64,000 bases of DNA, from NCBI RefSeq assembly GCF_009832865.1, contig NZ_CP047130.1:1860001-1924000 (forward strand), given 5' to 3'. This document shows positions 53,552 through 62,918 of the stretch, piece after piece. Numbering within the stretch: the stretch's first letter is position 1; every line of letters starts with the position of its first letter. Source of the stretch: Colwellia sp. 20A7 (GTDB lineage Bacteria; Pseudomonadota; Gammaproteobacteria; Enterobacterales; Alteromonadaceae). The notes under the pieces were generated by a model. It worked only from the letters and a program-made list of their open reading frames with translations. It did no database searches and was not told the DNA's origin. Both the position numbers and the translations under genes were made by a program.

Positions 53552-54898
53552 ATGAATACTAACAATACCGAAGTTGTTACACCTGCTAGCTTTACGCAGC
53601 TTAACCTTATTTCGCCTTTAGTCGCGCGCTTAGCCGAGCTGGAATATCAACAACCAACGCCTATTCAAGGGCAGGCTATTCCTAATGTGCTAGCTGGGCG
53701 TGATCTCATTGCTGGCGCAAATACAGGGTCAGGTAAAACAGCAACGTTTGCGCTTCCTTTGTTGCAACAACTTTTTAATAAAAAAGCACAAAATAAAAAA
53801 AGCATGGGCAAGGAGGGCAATTTTGTTAGTGGGCTAATTTTAGTACCTACGCGTGAATTAGCGAAGCAAGTTGCTGACAGTATTCGATCTTATGCCGCAG
53901 ACCTTAATGGTGCGATTAAAACCGTGGCAGTATTTGGTGGTGTGTCGGCAAATACTCAAATGTTGGCCTTACGCGGTGGTACTGATATTTTAGTAGCAAC
54001 GCCTGGGCGATTACTCGATTTGATATCAAGTAATGCTATTAAGCTTGATCGCGTTAAAACCTTGGTGTTAGATGAAGCCGATCGCATGTTGAGCTTAGGT
54101 TTTACTGAAGAGCTTTCTGCGTTATTAGCGTTAATGCCAACGCAAAAGCAAACGTTACTATTTTCTGCAACCTTTCCAGAGCAAGTTAAAGCGTTAACGG
54201 CACAATTACTTACTAATCCAGTTGAAATACAAGTGCAAAATGCTGATGCTAGCACCTTGGTTCAGCGTGTTTTTACTGTGAATAAAGGAGAAAAAACAGT
54301 ATCACTTGCGCATTTAATAAAACAGCATAAATGGCGACAAGTACTGGTTTTTGTTAATTCTAAAAACGGTTGTGAACATCTTGCTTATAAACTTTCTAAG
54401 CATGACATTGTTGCTGAAGTGTTTCATGGTGATCAAGGTCAAGGCGCTCGTAATCGTGTGCTTGAAGGGTTTAAAGCTGGCGAGATTGACGTATTAATTG
54501 CAACCGATATTGCAGCCCGTGGTTTAGACATCGAAAAACTGCCTGTCGTTATTAACTTTGATTTACCAAGAAGCCCGTCAGATTATATGCACCGTATTGG
54601 TCGAAGTGGCCGTGCTGGTGAAGTTGGTTTAGCGCTATCCTTGATTGATTATGAAGATTATCATCATTTTAAAATTATCGAAAAGAAAAATAAGATCAGG
54701 CTTGAACGAGAAGAGATAATTGGTTTTGAAATTGATGAATCACTTATTGACCCGTCTTTTTCTGTAAGCAAGCCAATGGCACCGCCAGAAGGCCAGGGTA
54801 AAAACAGTGGTAAGAAGAAAGCGAAGAAAAATTTAAAAAGTAAGTCGTCTATTAATACCGACATTTGGGCCGGTTATTTAAAATCAGATTCTGAGTAA
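53552..54898 (+). CDS. DEAD-box RNA helicase, RhlE-like
   Basis: A 448-residue helicase from ATG 53552 (MNTNNTEVV). An in-frame ATG at 53465 lies inside the IS256 element and adds 29 unrelated residues, so I reject it. Motifs: Q motif LEYQQPTPIQGQAIP, I GANTGSGKT, Ia PTRELAKQ, II LDEADRML, III SATFP, V TDIAARGLDI and VI HRIGRSGRAG. A short Lys-rich tail follows. It belongs to the RhlE/DbpA-like group. The insertion just upstream may have changed its promoter. Confidence 0.88.
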   Translation: MNTNNTEVVTPASFTQLNLISPLVARLAELEYQQPTPIQGQAIPNVLAGRDLIAGANTGSGKTATFALPLLQQLFNKKAQNKKSMGKEGNFVSGLILVPTRELAKQVADSIRSYAADLNGAIKTVAVFGGVSANTQMLALRGGTDILVATPGRLLDLISSNAIKLDRVKTLVLDEADRMLSLGFTEELSALLALMPTQKQTLLFSATFPEQVKALTAQLLTNPVEIQVQNADASTLVQRVFTVNKGEKTVSLAHLIKQHKWRQVLVFVNSKNGCEHLAYKLSKHDIVAEVFHGDQGQGARNRVLEGFKAGEIDVLIATDIAARGLDIEKLPVVINFDLPRSPSDYMHRIGRSGRAGEVGLALSLIDYEDYHHFKIIEKKNKIRLEREEIIGFEIDESLIDPSFSVSKPMAPPEGQGKNSGKKKAKKNLKSKSSINTDIWAGYLKSDSE

Positions 54899-54932
54899 CG
54901 GTTAAATACTGATAAGAAAAGCAGTCATAAAT

Positions 54933-54966
54933 TATAGCGTTAGTTTACATTTGAACTAACGCTATA
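54933..54966. terminator. hairpin between convergent helicase and ygiQ genes
   Basis: Perfect 13-bp arms TATAGCGTTAGTT / AACTAACGCTATA around an 8-nt loop, midway between convergent genes. There is no strong T-tract, so termination is inferred from position and stem. Confidence 0.6.
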
Positions 54967-55007
54967 GGGTTTATGGCAGTGTTAATGACATTGATTAGTT
55001 TTTACGG

Positions 55008-57320
55008 TTATCCTTTACCTTTTCTGTCATTAAATTGGTTGTCAGAAAAACGTGTTAACCCTTTTTTATGTGCCGGTGTTCCTTTTCCTTGTCCTTGCTT
55101 AGGTCTATTTTGCCCAGGGCTACTCTTAAAACCTTGAGAGTTATTTTTCCCTTGTCGTCTATCATTATTTTGGTTGCGCTGTTCATTACGTGTTTCTTTA
55201 GGTACTAAACAGTTCGGTGCAGAGCCAATCAACTTACTTAGTCCCATTTTGGTTAATGCTGCACGTATTTCAGGCCAGTTATTTTGATCGTGATAACGTA
55301 AAATTGCTTTATGTAAACGGCGTTGAATTGTGCCCTTAGGAACAGTAATGGTACCGTCGTCTCTAGCAATGTTTTTACTGGTTACATTACGTAAAGAGTT
55401 AATCTCTGTGTGATATAACGTTGTAGCATTGGCTAAAGGCGATGGATAAAAGTTTTGAACTTGGTCAAGCTTAAAGTCGTTACTTTTTAGCCATAGTGCT
55501 AAGTTCACCATGTCTCTGTCGGTTGTTCCTGGGTGTGCAGAAATAAAGTAAGGAATTAAATACTGCTTTTTTCCTGCAACTTTAGAGTAATGATCAAACA
55601 TTTCTTTAAATTTATCATAGCTACCCATACCCGGTTTCATCATGTTAGCTAATGGACCCGTTTCGGTATGCTCAGGCGCTATTTTTAAATAACCACCAAC
55701 ATGATGTGTTGCTAATTCTTGAACATATTCAGGATGTTCAATAGCTAAATCGTAACGAACGCCTGACGCTATAAGTACCTTTTTAATGCCTTTTACTTTT
55801 CTTGCTTTTCGATACAGCTCTATCGTTGGTGTGTGATCCGTATCTAAATGACCACATATGGTTGGCCAAACACAAGAAGGCTTACGACAAGTTGCTTCAG
55901 CTTTTTCACTTTTACAATTAAGCTGATACATATTGGCAGTAGGGCCACCTAAATCAGAAATAACGCCAGTAAAACCTGGTACTTTAAGTTTTATGTCTTC
56001 AATTTCAGCAATAATAGATTCATGAGAACGAGACTGAATAATACGGCCTTCATGCTCGGTAATAGAGCAAAAAGTACAACCACCAAAACAACCACGCATA
56101 ATGTTGATAGACGTTTTAATCATGTCGTATGCTGGTATTTTAGCATTACCATAACTTGGATGCGGTACACGTTGATAAGGTAAACCAAATACACCATCCA
56201 TTTCTGCTTCAGAAAGTGGTTTAGCTGGTGGGTTTAACCAGATAATTCGGTTGCCATGAGTTTGAACTAAAGGTTTAGCTGATGTTGGGTTAACTTCTTG
56301 ATGAAAAATACGAGACGCATGCGCATAAAGCACTTTATTGTCTTTAACTTGTTCAAACGTTGGCAAGTTAATATAAGTATTTTCCCAAGGCTTGGCCTTT
56401 TTTTCCCATGTAGTATTGCGAGAATAACTACTTTTACTTTCATTAAAATCTGCAATATTAATAACTTGCGCTGTTTTAGTAACATCTTTTAAGTCGCTAT
56501 TTGCTTCAGCCGTGGCCGCTTCATTGTCGCTACAACTTTCGGATGTTATTTCAGCATAAGGATTGATTATAGGTTCTATTTTACCTGGTCTGTCAATATC
56601 ACGTGAATCTATACCTTTCCAACCGGGTAGGGCTTGGTTCGCTAAAAATGCACTACCACGAACATCGGTGATTTTTTTCACGTCTTCACCGTTAGCAATA
56701 CGGTGTGCTATTTCAATAAGAGGACGTTCAGCATTACCGTAAATTAATAAGTCAGCTTTTGAGTCAAATAACACCGAGCGGCGTACTTTATCAGACCAGT
56801 AATCATAATGGGCAATACGACGTAAACTTGCTTCTATGCCGCCAATAATAACAGGAACGCCTTTAAAGGCTTCTTTACAACGCTGAGTATAAGCAGTTAC
56901 TGCACGATCAGGACGTTTTCCACCTTCATCATTTGGTGTATAAGCATCATCATGACGCATACGACGTTCAGCGGTATAGCGGTTTATCATGGAATCCATA
57001 TTACCTGCGGTAACACCAAAAAATAGATTTGGTTTGCCAAGTTCCATAAAGGCATCTTTTGAACGCCAATCAGGTTGAGCGATAATACCAACACGAAACC
57101 CTTGAGATTCTAACATTCTACCAATAACTGCCATGCCAAAACTTGGATGATCTACGTAAGCATCACCTGTGACAATAATTATATCGCAGCTATCCCAGCC
57201 CAATACGTCCATTTCTTTTCTCGACATAGGAAAAAATGGTGCAGTACCGTAACTTTCGGCCCAATATTTTGGGTAGTCGAATAAGGATGGCTGTTGTGCT
57301 TTGATCATAGAAGAACTCAA
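55008..57320 (-). CDS. ygiQ: YgiQ family radical SAM protein
   Basis: A 770-residue protein of the UPF0313/YgiQ radical-SAM family. An N-terminal B12-binding-like domain (about 30-200; [34 protein letters not shown]) is followed by the radical SAM core (about 390-660), with the cluster motif [17 protein letters not shown], and a basic disordered Gly/Gln/Lys tail. The length is usual. The reaction is unknown; the family is widespread and genes are often single. Ribosome-binding site is weak (GAGTTCTTCT on the minus strand). Confidence 0.93.
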   Translation of the reverse strand: MSSSMIKAQQPSLFDYPKYWAESYGTAPFFPMSRKEMDVLGWDSCDIIIVTGDAYVDHPSFGMAVIGRMLESQGFRVGIIAQPDWRSKDAFMELGKPNLFFGVTAGNMDSMINRYTAERRMRHDDAYTPNDEGGKRPDRAVTAYTQRCKEAFKGVPVIIGGIEASLRRIAHYDYWSDKVRRSVLFDSKADLLIYGNAERPLIEIAHRIANGEDVKKITDVRGSAFLANQALPGWKGIDSRDIDRPGKIEPIINPYAEITSESCSDNEAATAEANSDLKDVTKTAQVINIADFNESKSSYSRNTTWEKKAKPWENTYINLPTFEQVKDNKVLYAHASRIFHQEVNPTSAKPLVQTHGNRIIWLNPPAKPLSEAEMDGVFGLPYQRVPHPSYGNAKIPAYDMIKTSINIMRGCFGGCTFCSITEHEGRIIQSRSHESIIAEIEDIKLKVPGFTGVISDLGGPTANMYQLNCKSEKAEATCRKPSCVWPTICGHLDTDHTPTIELYRKARKVKGIKKVLIASGVRYDLAIEHPEYVQELATHHVGGYLKIAPEHTETGPLANMMKPGMGSYDKFKEMFDHYSKVAGKKQYLIPYFISAHPGTTDRDMVNLALWLKSNDFKLDQVQNFYPSPLANATTLYHTEINSLRNVTSKNIARDDGTITVPKGTIQRRLHKAILRYHDQNNWPEIRAALTKMGLSKLIGSAPNCLVPKETRNEQRNQNNDRRQGKNNSQGFKSSPGQNRPKQGQGKGTPAHKKGLTRFSDNQFNDRKGKG

Positions 57321-57490
57321 TTTATTTGGTATTTTTTCAGCTTACTGCGTGTATTATTCAGTTTACTGAAATTCAGCGCGCGATTATAACAAAAATTGAG
57401 TGGTTTTTCTAAAGGTATCTACTATCTTTAAATACAATTAATCTATGGTGTTGTTAATTATATATTTAGAATAGAGCGGGCGCTTTAAAT

Positions 57491-57934
57491 TTAGTGTAAT
57501 TGACACTGTTCCATTAAGAAACAATGTGTTTTCCCTTTTTTTGCAGAAATTTCAAGTTCTGCAATTTCATCAGCGTTAAATAAACTATTCGATAAAATAA
57601 CAGCAGAGCAATTACCTTTACTTAGTACGGAAGTAATTTGTGATAATGCGATTTTTGCTCGGTTAGCCACAGAGCTTTTATAATTCACCATAAGTATTTT
57701 TGATACATCTACACCATGTGTTTTTGCTAGCTTTTCAATAGATGTTTCTTCAGGGTTAATAAATAATAACCACTTCTTTTCTTGCTTATGTTGATGGCAA
57801 ATATGGACATATTGACTTGAAAGCTCAAAGTCGTTAGTGACATTAGTATGTTGAAACCAATTTATATTTAATGGTGTTGCTGTATTAAAACCACTTTTTA
57901 ATTGATTGATATTATTGGTGTTAGTGTTAATCAT
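57491..57934 (-). CDS. SulA-like SOS cell-division inhibitor
   Basis: A 147-residue protein of the SulA/RecA-like superfamily: KKWLLFINPEETSIEKLAKT, VDVSKILMVNYKS, LSKGNCSAVILSNSLF, EIAELEISAKKGKTHCFLME (each part shown separately). SulA binds FtsZ and blocks division during DNA damage. It is slightly shorter than E. coli SulA (169) and lacks part of the N-terminus. A LexA box lies 39 nt upstream of the start, in complete agreement with SOS control. It lies alone, not beside lexA. Confidence 0.85.
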   Translation of the reverse strand: MINTNTNNINQLKSGFNTATPLNINWFQHTNVTNDFELSSQYVHICHQHKQEKKWLLFINPEETSIEKLAKTHGVDVSKILMVNYKSSVANRAKIALSQITSVLSKGNCSAVILSNSLFNADEIAELEISAKKGKTHCFLMEQCQLH

Positions 57935-57965
57935 TATTAATTTCCTTAAGGCATATTAAGCAAAA

Positions 57966-57999
57966 ATAGACATACTGTGTTTATATACAGTATGTCTAT
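57966..57999. promoter_or_regulatory. LexA (SOS) box within a longer palindrome
   Basis: TACTGTGTTTATATACAGTA (57973-57992) matches the CTGT-N8-ACAG LexA consensus. It is embedded in perfect 13-bp arms ATAGACATACTGT / ACAGTATGTCTAT around 8 nt. It is the likely operator of the sulA-like gene. The gap from here to 58183 shows nothing else. Confidence 0.9.
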
Positions 58000-58183
58000 T
58001 TTGTTTAATATTCAATCTTTTTTTGTAATTAATTTATAATTCAGTTTCCTTAACGAGTAGATCAGAAAAATAAAATTTCTCTATAGCAGCATTTAATAGA
58101 TTTTGTTATGGTGTTTAATACATTGAAAGCTTTCATTTGATACGTCTTAACCCTTCCAATTAATAATTATAATTGGTTAAGCA

Positions 58184-58861
58184 ATGAGTATAACTATGTT
58201 TAGTAACATGAAAATAATTCTGGCTGATGACCATCCTTTATTTCGTCAAGCCTTGACGCTTACGTTAAGGTCACATTTTAACGGTGCAAAAATTTTTGAA
58301 GCACAAACTATCCCTGATCTTGATCAGCATTTACAAAGTGTAAGTGGTGTTGATCTCTTATTACTTGATCTTGATATTCCCGGTGCCAAAGGATTTGATA
58401 GTTTAATCGCCATTAGACGTACATACCCTGAATTGGGTGTGGTTATTATTTCTGGTTTTGAAGATAAAGAAACCATTTATAAGGCGATGAATTTTGGCGC
58501 GGCAGGTTTTATTCCTAAGTCTACGCCGGTTCCAGAAATGGTCCTTGCGATAAAAGAAGTTTTAAACGGTACGTTGTGGACGCCTGATGGTAAGTTTAAT
58601 GGCCACGATACTGAAAAAAATATTGCGGGTGATAAAGTAGCGTCATTAACCCCTAAACAACATAAAATATTGTTGATGTTTGCTGATGGTTTGTTAAATA
58701 AACAAATCGCTTATGAACTAGGATTGTCTGAATCTACGATCAAAAGCCATGCGAGCACTATATTTTTAAAGTTAGGTGTTAGAAGCCGCACTCAAGCCGT
58801 TATTCTTTTAAATGAAGTGCAATCAAGTCAGAGCGTTTTTGGTCAGACTTCTACCGAATAG
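58184..58861 (+). CDS. crbR: LuxR/NarL-family response regulator, CrbR-like
   Basis: A 225-residue regulator with a receiver domain (acidic pocket ILADDHPLF, phospho-acceptor Asp in LLLLDLDIPGAKG, Lys in GFIPKS) and a C-terminal LuxR helix-turn-helix (LTPKQHKILLMFADGLLNKQ, LGLSESTIKSHASTI). It faces convergently a kinase gene of CrbS type; CrbS/CrbR controls the acetate switch (acs) in Vibrio and Shewanella. Starts at 58184, 58193 or 58208 are possible; MKIILADDHP (58208) fits the family best, but the first ATG has the better spacing to upstream AATGAG. The gene symbol rests on context and domains. Confidence 0.8.
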   Translation: MSITMFSNMKIILADDHPLFRQALTLTLRSHFNGAKIFEAQTIPDLDQHLQSVSGVDLLLLDLDIPGAKGFDSLIAIRRTYPELGVVIISGFEDKETIYKAMNFGAAGFIPKSTPVPEMVLAIKEVLNGTLWTPDGKFNGHDTEKNIAGDKVASLTPKQHKILLMFADGLLNKQIAYELGLSESTIKSHASTIFLKLGVRSRTQAVILLNEVQSSQSVFGQTSTE

Positions 58862-58901
58862 CTTAAGGCTCTCATATCTATTTAGTGCTAACGTTATTGT
58901 T

Positions 58902-59063
58902 ATACCAATCTCACTAACTATGTGATCATTCCTACTTGCTAAAATCACCAACTACATCGTTATTTATTTAATTACTAGAACAACTAGTTATTGAAATAAA
59001 TGCCTTGTATTTGGCAATTTTTTCTACGTATAAAATTGTTCACTTAATTAATGAAACTGGTAT
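58902..59063 (+). repeat. 162-bp MITE-like element, copy 3
   Basis: Same orientation and length as the copy at 30583, with the same ATACCAATCTCACTAACT beginning and the complement of ATACCAGTTTCATTAATT at the end. It lies between convergent crbR and crbS, where its hairpin potential may serve as terminator. Confidence 0.9.
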
Positions 59064-59108
59064 TAGCATCCTATTATTGGCATTCTTTGCTAGCACTACT
59101 TATTCGCA

Positions 59109-62100
59109 CTACTTATTTGCATAGTTTTTAGCGAGTTCTTTTGTTAGTAATGCGCTCATTAGGGCTCGTAAGGCTAGTGGTTTAATAATTTTTTGTAAGT
59201 AACTAATGTTGTGTTGTTTGGCAAGTGCCATCAGGTTTTCATCTGTGGTCGCTGTTATCAGCACTGCAGGTAGGGAATATTGACTTGTTGACCTTAACTG
59301 CTTAATTAACTCAATCCCGTTAATTTGATGATGGGTGTGCTCTTTATTGCGTTCATCATTTAATAGATTATGCATACTTACGTCTAACTCTTCATTTTTA
59401 GCTTCTGTTAATTGATAGTCGACCAGAAAAATGTCTATTTCATCTTCATGCTTTTTATAAATTTCTTTGGCTTCTTGAGCGTTAATTGCGGTAAATACTT
59501 GGCATTGCCATGCGCTTAACAATGTTGACATACCATCTAGTATTGCTTGTTCATTATCAACACATAATACGCCGACACCTTGTAAGTTCATGCTAGCCGT
59601 CGGTTGTACTGGTTGCTCTTTCAACATTGATTTAATAATTGGAACATTAATACTGAATAAACAACCGTGCCTGGCTTGAGATTTCAGGTTAATTTTATGC
59701 TCTAAAATGTTGGCTAAACTTTGTGCTATATTTAAGCCCAAGCCTAATCCTTTAGGACCCATGTAATTACTCGTTTTTAATTGGGTAAACTGTTCAAACA
59801 CTTGCTTTTGTTTTTCTACTGGGATACCTGGACCATTATCAAATACTTGAATAGAGAGCTCTTTTCCTTGTCGGCGACACCCTAATAATACTTTATTTTT
59901 TTTGTTGTTTTTATTTGTGTGTGCATAACGAAAAGCGTTACTTAAGAAGTTTTGAATAATTCTTGAAAGTAATGTTATGTCACTAGCAACAAACAGCTTG
60001 CTTGTTTTACAGTGAAACTCTATCTGGTATTCATCTGTTAGGGCATTAAATTCACTCGCTAACATAGTAAACAACTTTTCTACTGAAATTGATTCAATAT
60101 TCGGATCAATATTACCGCTTTCAATACGAGATATTTCATTTAGATCGAGTAATAAACTATTGGCTATTTCTAAAGAATTATCAATTTTATTTATTTGCTC
60201 TCGAACATCATTGCTGACTTTTGGGTTTAAAGAAACTGAAGATGAAAATAGTCTAGCGGCCGATAACGGTTGTAGTAAATCGTGGCTGCATGCTTTTAAA
60301 TATTGACTTTTTTTCACATGAGCTTGTACGGCTTTAGCTTTTGCTTGTGCTAATTCAAAGTTAGCCTGTGCGAGTTCTTTATTTGCTTGTTCTAACTCTG
60401 CGGTACGAAATTGTACTCTTGATTCAAGGTCTGTGTTTTCATCTTTGAGTACTTTTTCTGTTTGACGATATTTAGTGATATCAGAAAATATCATGACAAA
60501 ACCACCACCGGGTATAGGGTTTCCTTCAATATGAATGTTTTTGCCATTTTTGAGTTTATATTCCGAGTTATGACGACTTCCTGCTTTTATAAATTGAATG
60601 CGTTTTTCTACTTGTTGTTCAATATCTTTAATAAAGTAGTCTTGTTGACTCAAGTTGAAATAAATTAATTGGCTTATAGGGCAGCCTATATAAATAATAT
60701 CATTGGGGTAATTAAAAATATCTACGTATTGTTTATTCCATGCAACTAACTTTAGTTCACTATCAATAACTGATATTCCTTCACTAACATTCTCAATGGC
60801 ACTTTGTAGCACAGTACGACTAAATTCTAGTTGCTGGCTAGAGTTATCTTCTACCAACTTAGCGACTTGATCAAAAGGTAAGTTTTGGCCGCTGGTTGCA
60901 AAAGATATAACTAATTTTGCTGAAGCTGAACCTAATACGCGAGCTAGGGTTGTTTCAGCATGAAGTAAGACTGTTTCATTAAATTGTTTACTGTGTTTAT
61001 TACGATAAGGACGATGAAACTGTTTAAAGCACTGTTTAGCTTTTTCTTGGCCAATGAAGCGAGCCATTAAAAACTCTAACTCAACTATTTCCACTTTAGT
61101 TTGAGCGGGTAAACGCCATTGCGTATTGACCCTATCCTTATAGAAAAATCTACTTTGCATTTGTTCTCGAATACTTTGTCTTGTTAATAAAGAAACAAAC
61201 CAAAGTGAGGTAATGTTGATCAGCAACCCAAGTAATGTCACCACCGTAGTTTTTGGTAAATCACTATTTTCAAAGGGATGTGGATATAATCCTAATTGTG
61301 GTAGTAAATTAAAGAGCACCCAAATAGTAAAGCCACTGCTTATGCCTGTTAGCACACCTGCAAGTGTCGCCTTGCGCCAGTAAAATGCGACAAATAAAGT
61401 AGGCCCTACCTGAGCTATTGCACCAAAAGCTACTTCACCTAATGACGAGAGGGTATCGGGTGGTGACAGTAACAAAAGACCATAGCTTAAGAAAATAACA
61501 AATAAGACGAGTGCTTTACGAATAAATAAAAGTTGAGATTGGAAATGATTAAAATTGTGATGTTGTTTACGCGAGAATTTAAACATTAACGGGAAAACAA
61601 TCTCATTACTGAGCATGGTACTTAACGCGATTGTGGAAACAATTACCATTGAACTTGCAGCAGAAATAGCCCCTAAAAAGGAAAATAAAGACAGCCACAC
61701 TTCGCCATGAAAAGCAGGTAAAAAGAGTACATAAGCATCTGGTGGCAGAGAATCTCCATAATTTAAATGACCCGCTAAACCTAATGGACCAGCAAAAAAA
61801 CCAAAAATAAGTACGTAAATAGGTAACAACCATCTCGCCATGGAGCTTGTTTTTTGGTCTTTTATTTCGACAAACATAACTTGAAATTGTCTTGGTAAAC
61901 ATAAAAAAGCAGACATAACGATGATTAACATGCCGAACATACCAACAAAGTTAGAAAAATCAAATTGTTGCTGAATATTTAATTGATCTTTTGATAACTC
62001 CCAAATATCCATTGGTGAGTCATAAATAATAAAACAAACGAACAGGCCTACCAGAAGAAAAGCAATTAATTTCACGAGTGATTCAAAGGCTATTGCAATC

Positions 62101-62657
62101 ATTACTCCAGGGTGACGCTCAGTTATATCAATAGTGCGAATACCAAAAATAATAGTAAAAACAGCCAGAATAATACTAACAATTAACCCTATTTTCCAAA
62201 TAGGTAAATGCTGTGTTTCTTGTAAAATTTGATAGGAATAAATAATCGCTTTTAGCTGTAAGGCTATATAGGGCATAGTTCCAATTAAAACGACTATGGT
62301 AATAATAACGGCTAAATTTTGAGACTTACCAAAACGTGCAGAAAGTAAATCAGCTATAGAGGTTATTTTAAGCTCTAAGCTTGTTTTTATCATTCGCTGA
62401 ATAAAAGGCCAAGCAAATACAAATAATAAAACAGGGGCTAAATACACAGAAAGATAGGTGTAGGAGTTATTAGCCGCTTGTGCACTTGTGCCTAAAAATC
62501 CCCATGAAGTGCAATAAACACCTAAAGATAAGGCATAAATAATGGCTTGTTGTTTAGTTTTTAGTTTATTTCTGTATTTACCACCTAAATGGGCAATAAG
62601 AAATAATAAACTTATATAGCCAATGCTAACGCTAACTAATAACCAATTTGCAAACAT
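59109..62657 (-). CDS. crbS: SSS-transporter-linked hybrid sensor kinase, CrbS-like
   Basis: A 1182-residue fusion. Residues 1-490 form a sodium:solute symporter (SLC5) domain with about 13 helices. A STAC-like linker (about 505-600), a PAS domain (about 640-745; NVSEGISVIDSELKLVAWNK, GGGFVMIFSDITKYRQTEKV in part) and a coiled coil follow. The kinase core has phospho-acceptor His792 in KACSHDLLQPLSAARLF, FDNGPGIP and KGLGLGLNIAQS. The C-terminal receiver (about 1030-1175) has Asp in FLVDYQL and Lys in KIIKPL; a charged insertion of about 28 residues (from TEAKNEELDV) follows the Asp. This is the architecture of CrbS, CbrA and related kinases that sense through a transporter. CrbR-like regulator is convergent. 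Confidence 0.92.
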   Translation of the reverse strand: MFANWLLVSVSIGYISLLFLIAHLGGKYRNKLKTKQQAIIYALSLGVYCTSWGFLGTSAQAANNSYTYLSVYLAPVLLFVFAWPFIQRMIKTSLELKITSIADLLSARFGKSQNLAVIITIVVLIGTMPYIALQLKAIIYSYQILQETQHLPIWKIGLIVSIILAVFTIIFGIRTIDITERHPGVMIAIAFESLVKLIAFLLVGLFVCFIIYDSPMDIWELSKDQLNIQQQFDFSNFVGMFGMLIIVMSAFLCLPRQFQVMFVEIKDQKTSSMARWLLPIYVLIFGFFAGPLGLAGHLNYGDSLPPDAYVLFLPAFHGEVWLSLFSFLGAISAASSMVIVSTIALSTMLSNEIVFPLMFKFSRKQHHNFNHFQSQLLFIRKALVLFVIFLSYGLLLLSPPDTLSSLGEVAFGAIAQVGPTLFVAFYWRKATLAGVLTGISSGFTIWVLFNLLPQLGLYPHPFENSDLPKTTVVTLLGLLINITSLWFVSLLTRQSIREQMQSRFFYKDRVNTQWRLPAQTKVEIVELEFLMARFIGQEKAKQCFKQFHRPYRNKHSKQFNETVLLHAETTLARVLGSASAKLVISFATSGQNLPFDQVAKLVEDNSSQQLEFSRTVLQSAIENVSEGISVIDSELKLVAWNKQYVDIFNYPNDIIYIGCPISQLIYFNLSQQDYFIKDIEQQVEKRIQFIKAGSRHNSEYKLKNGKNIHIEGNPIPGGGFVMIFSDITKYRQTEKVLKDENTDLESRVQFRTAELEQANKELAQANFELAQAKAKAVQAHVKKSQYLKACSHDLLQPLSAARLFSSSVSLNPKVSNDVREQINKIDNSLEIANSLLLDLNEISRIESGNIDPNIESISVEKLFTMLASEFNALTDEYQIEFHCKTSKLFVASDITLLSRIIQNFLSNAFRYAHTNKNNKKNKVLLGCRRQGKELSIQVFDNGPGIPVEKQKQVFEQFTQLKTSNYMGPKGLGLGLNIAQSLANILEHKINLKSQARHGCLFSINVPIIKSMLKEQPVQPTASMNLQGVGVLCVDNEQAILDGMSTLLSAWQCQVFTAINAQEAKEIYKKHEDEIDIFLVDYQLTEAKNEELDVSMHNLLNDERNKEHTHHQINGIELIKQLRSTSQYSLPAVLITATTDENLMALAKQHNISYLQKIIKPLALRALMSALLTKELAKNYANK

Positions 62658-62918
62658 ACCTATTCCAGAAAACTAAACCTTCTTACTAAATTTACCATAG
62701 TTCACCCACAATATATTTCTATATTTCTATAACTTAAGTACTAGTACCTTGGTTATTTAAACACCTACTACTAAAGGACTAAGCGCTAGGTGCTAAGTCT
62801 TATTGCCGATTGTTACATTTGTTTACTGTTCTATTATGTTTTTGAACAAAGAGAATAACAAAACAATAAATACAAACAGTAAAACTATAAATAAAAAATA
62901 TAAGAAAGGGGAATAGTA
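62658..62918. promoter_or_regulatory. intergenic region between crbS and porin gene
   Basis: Divergent promoter region, AT-rich, without RNA gene or repeat. AAGAAAGGGGAA before the ATG at 62919 is a strong ribosome-binding site for the porin. Confidence 0.5.
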
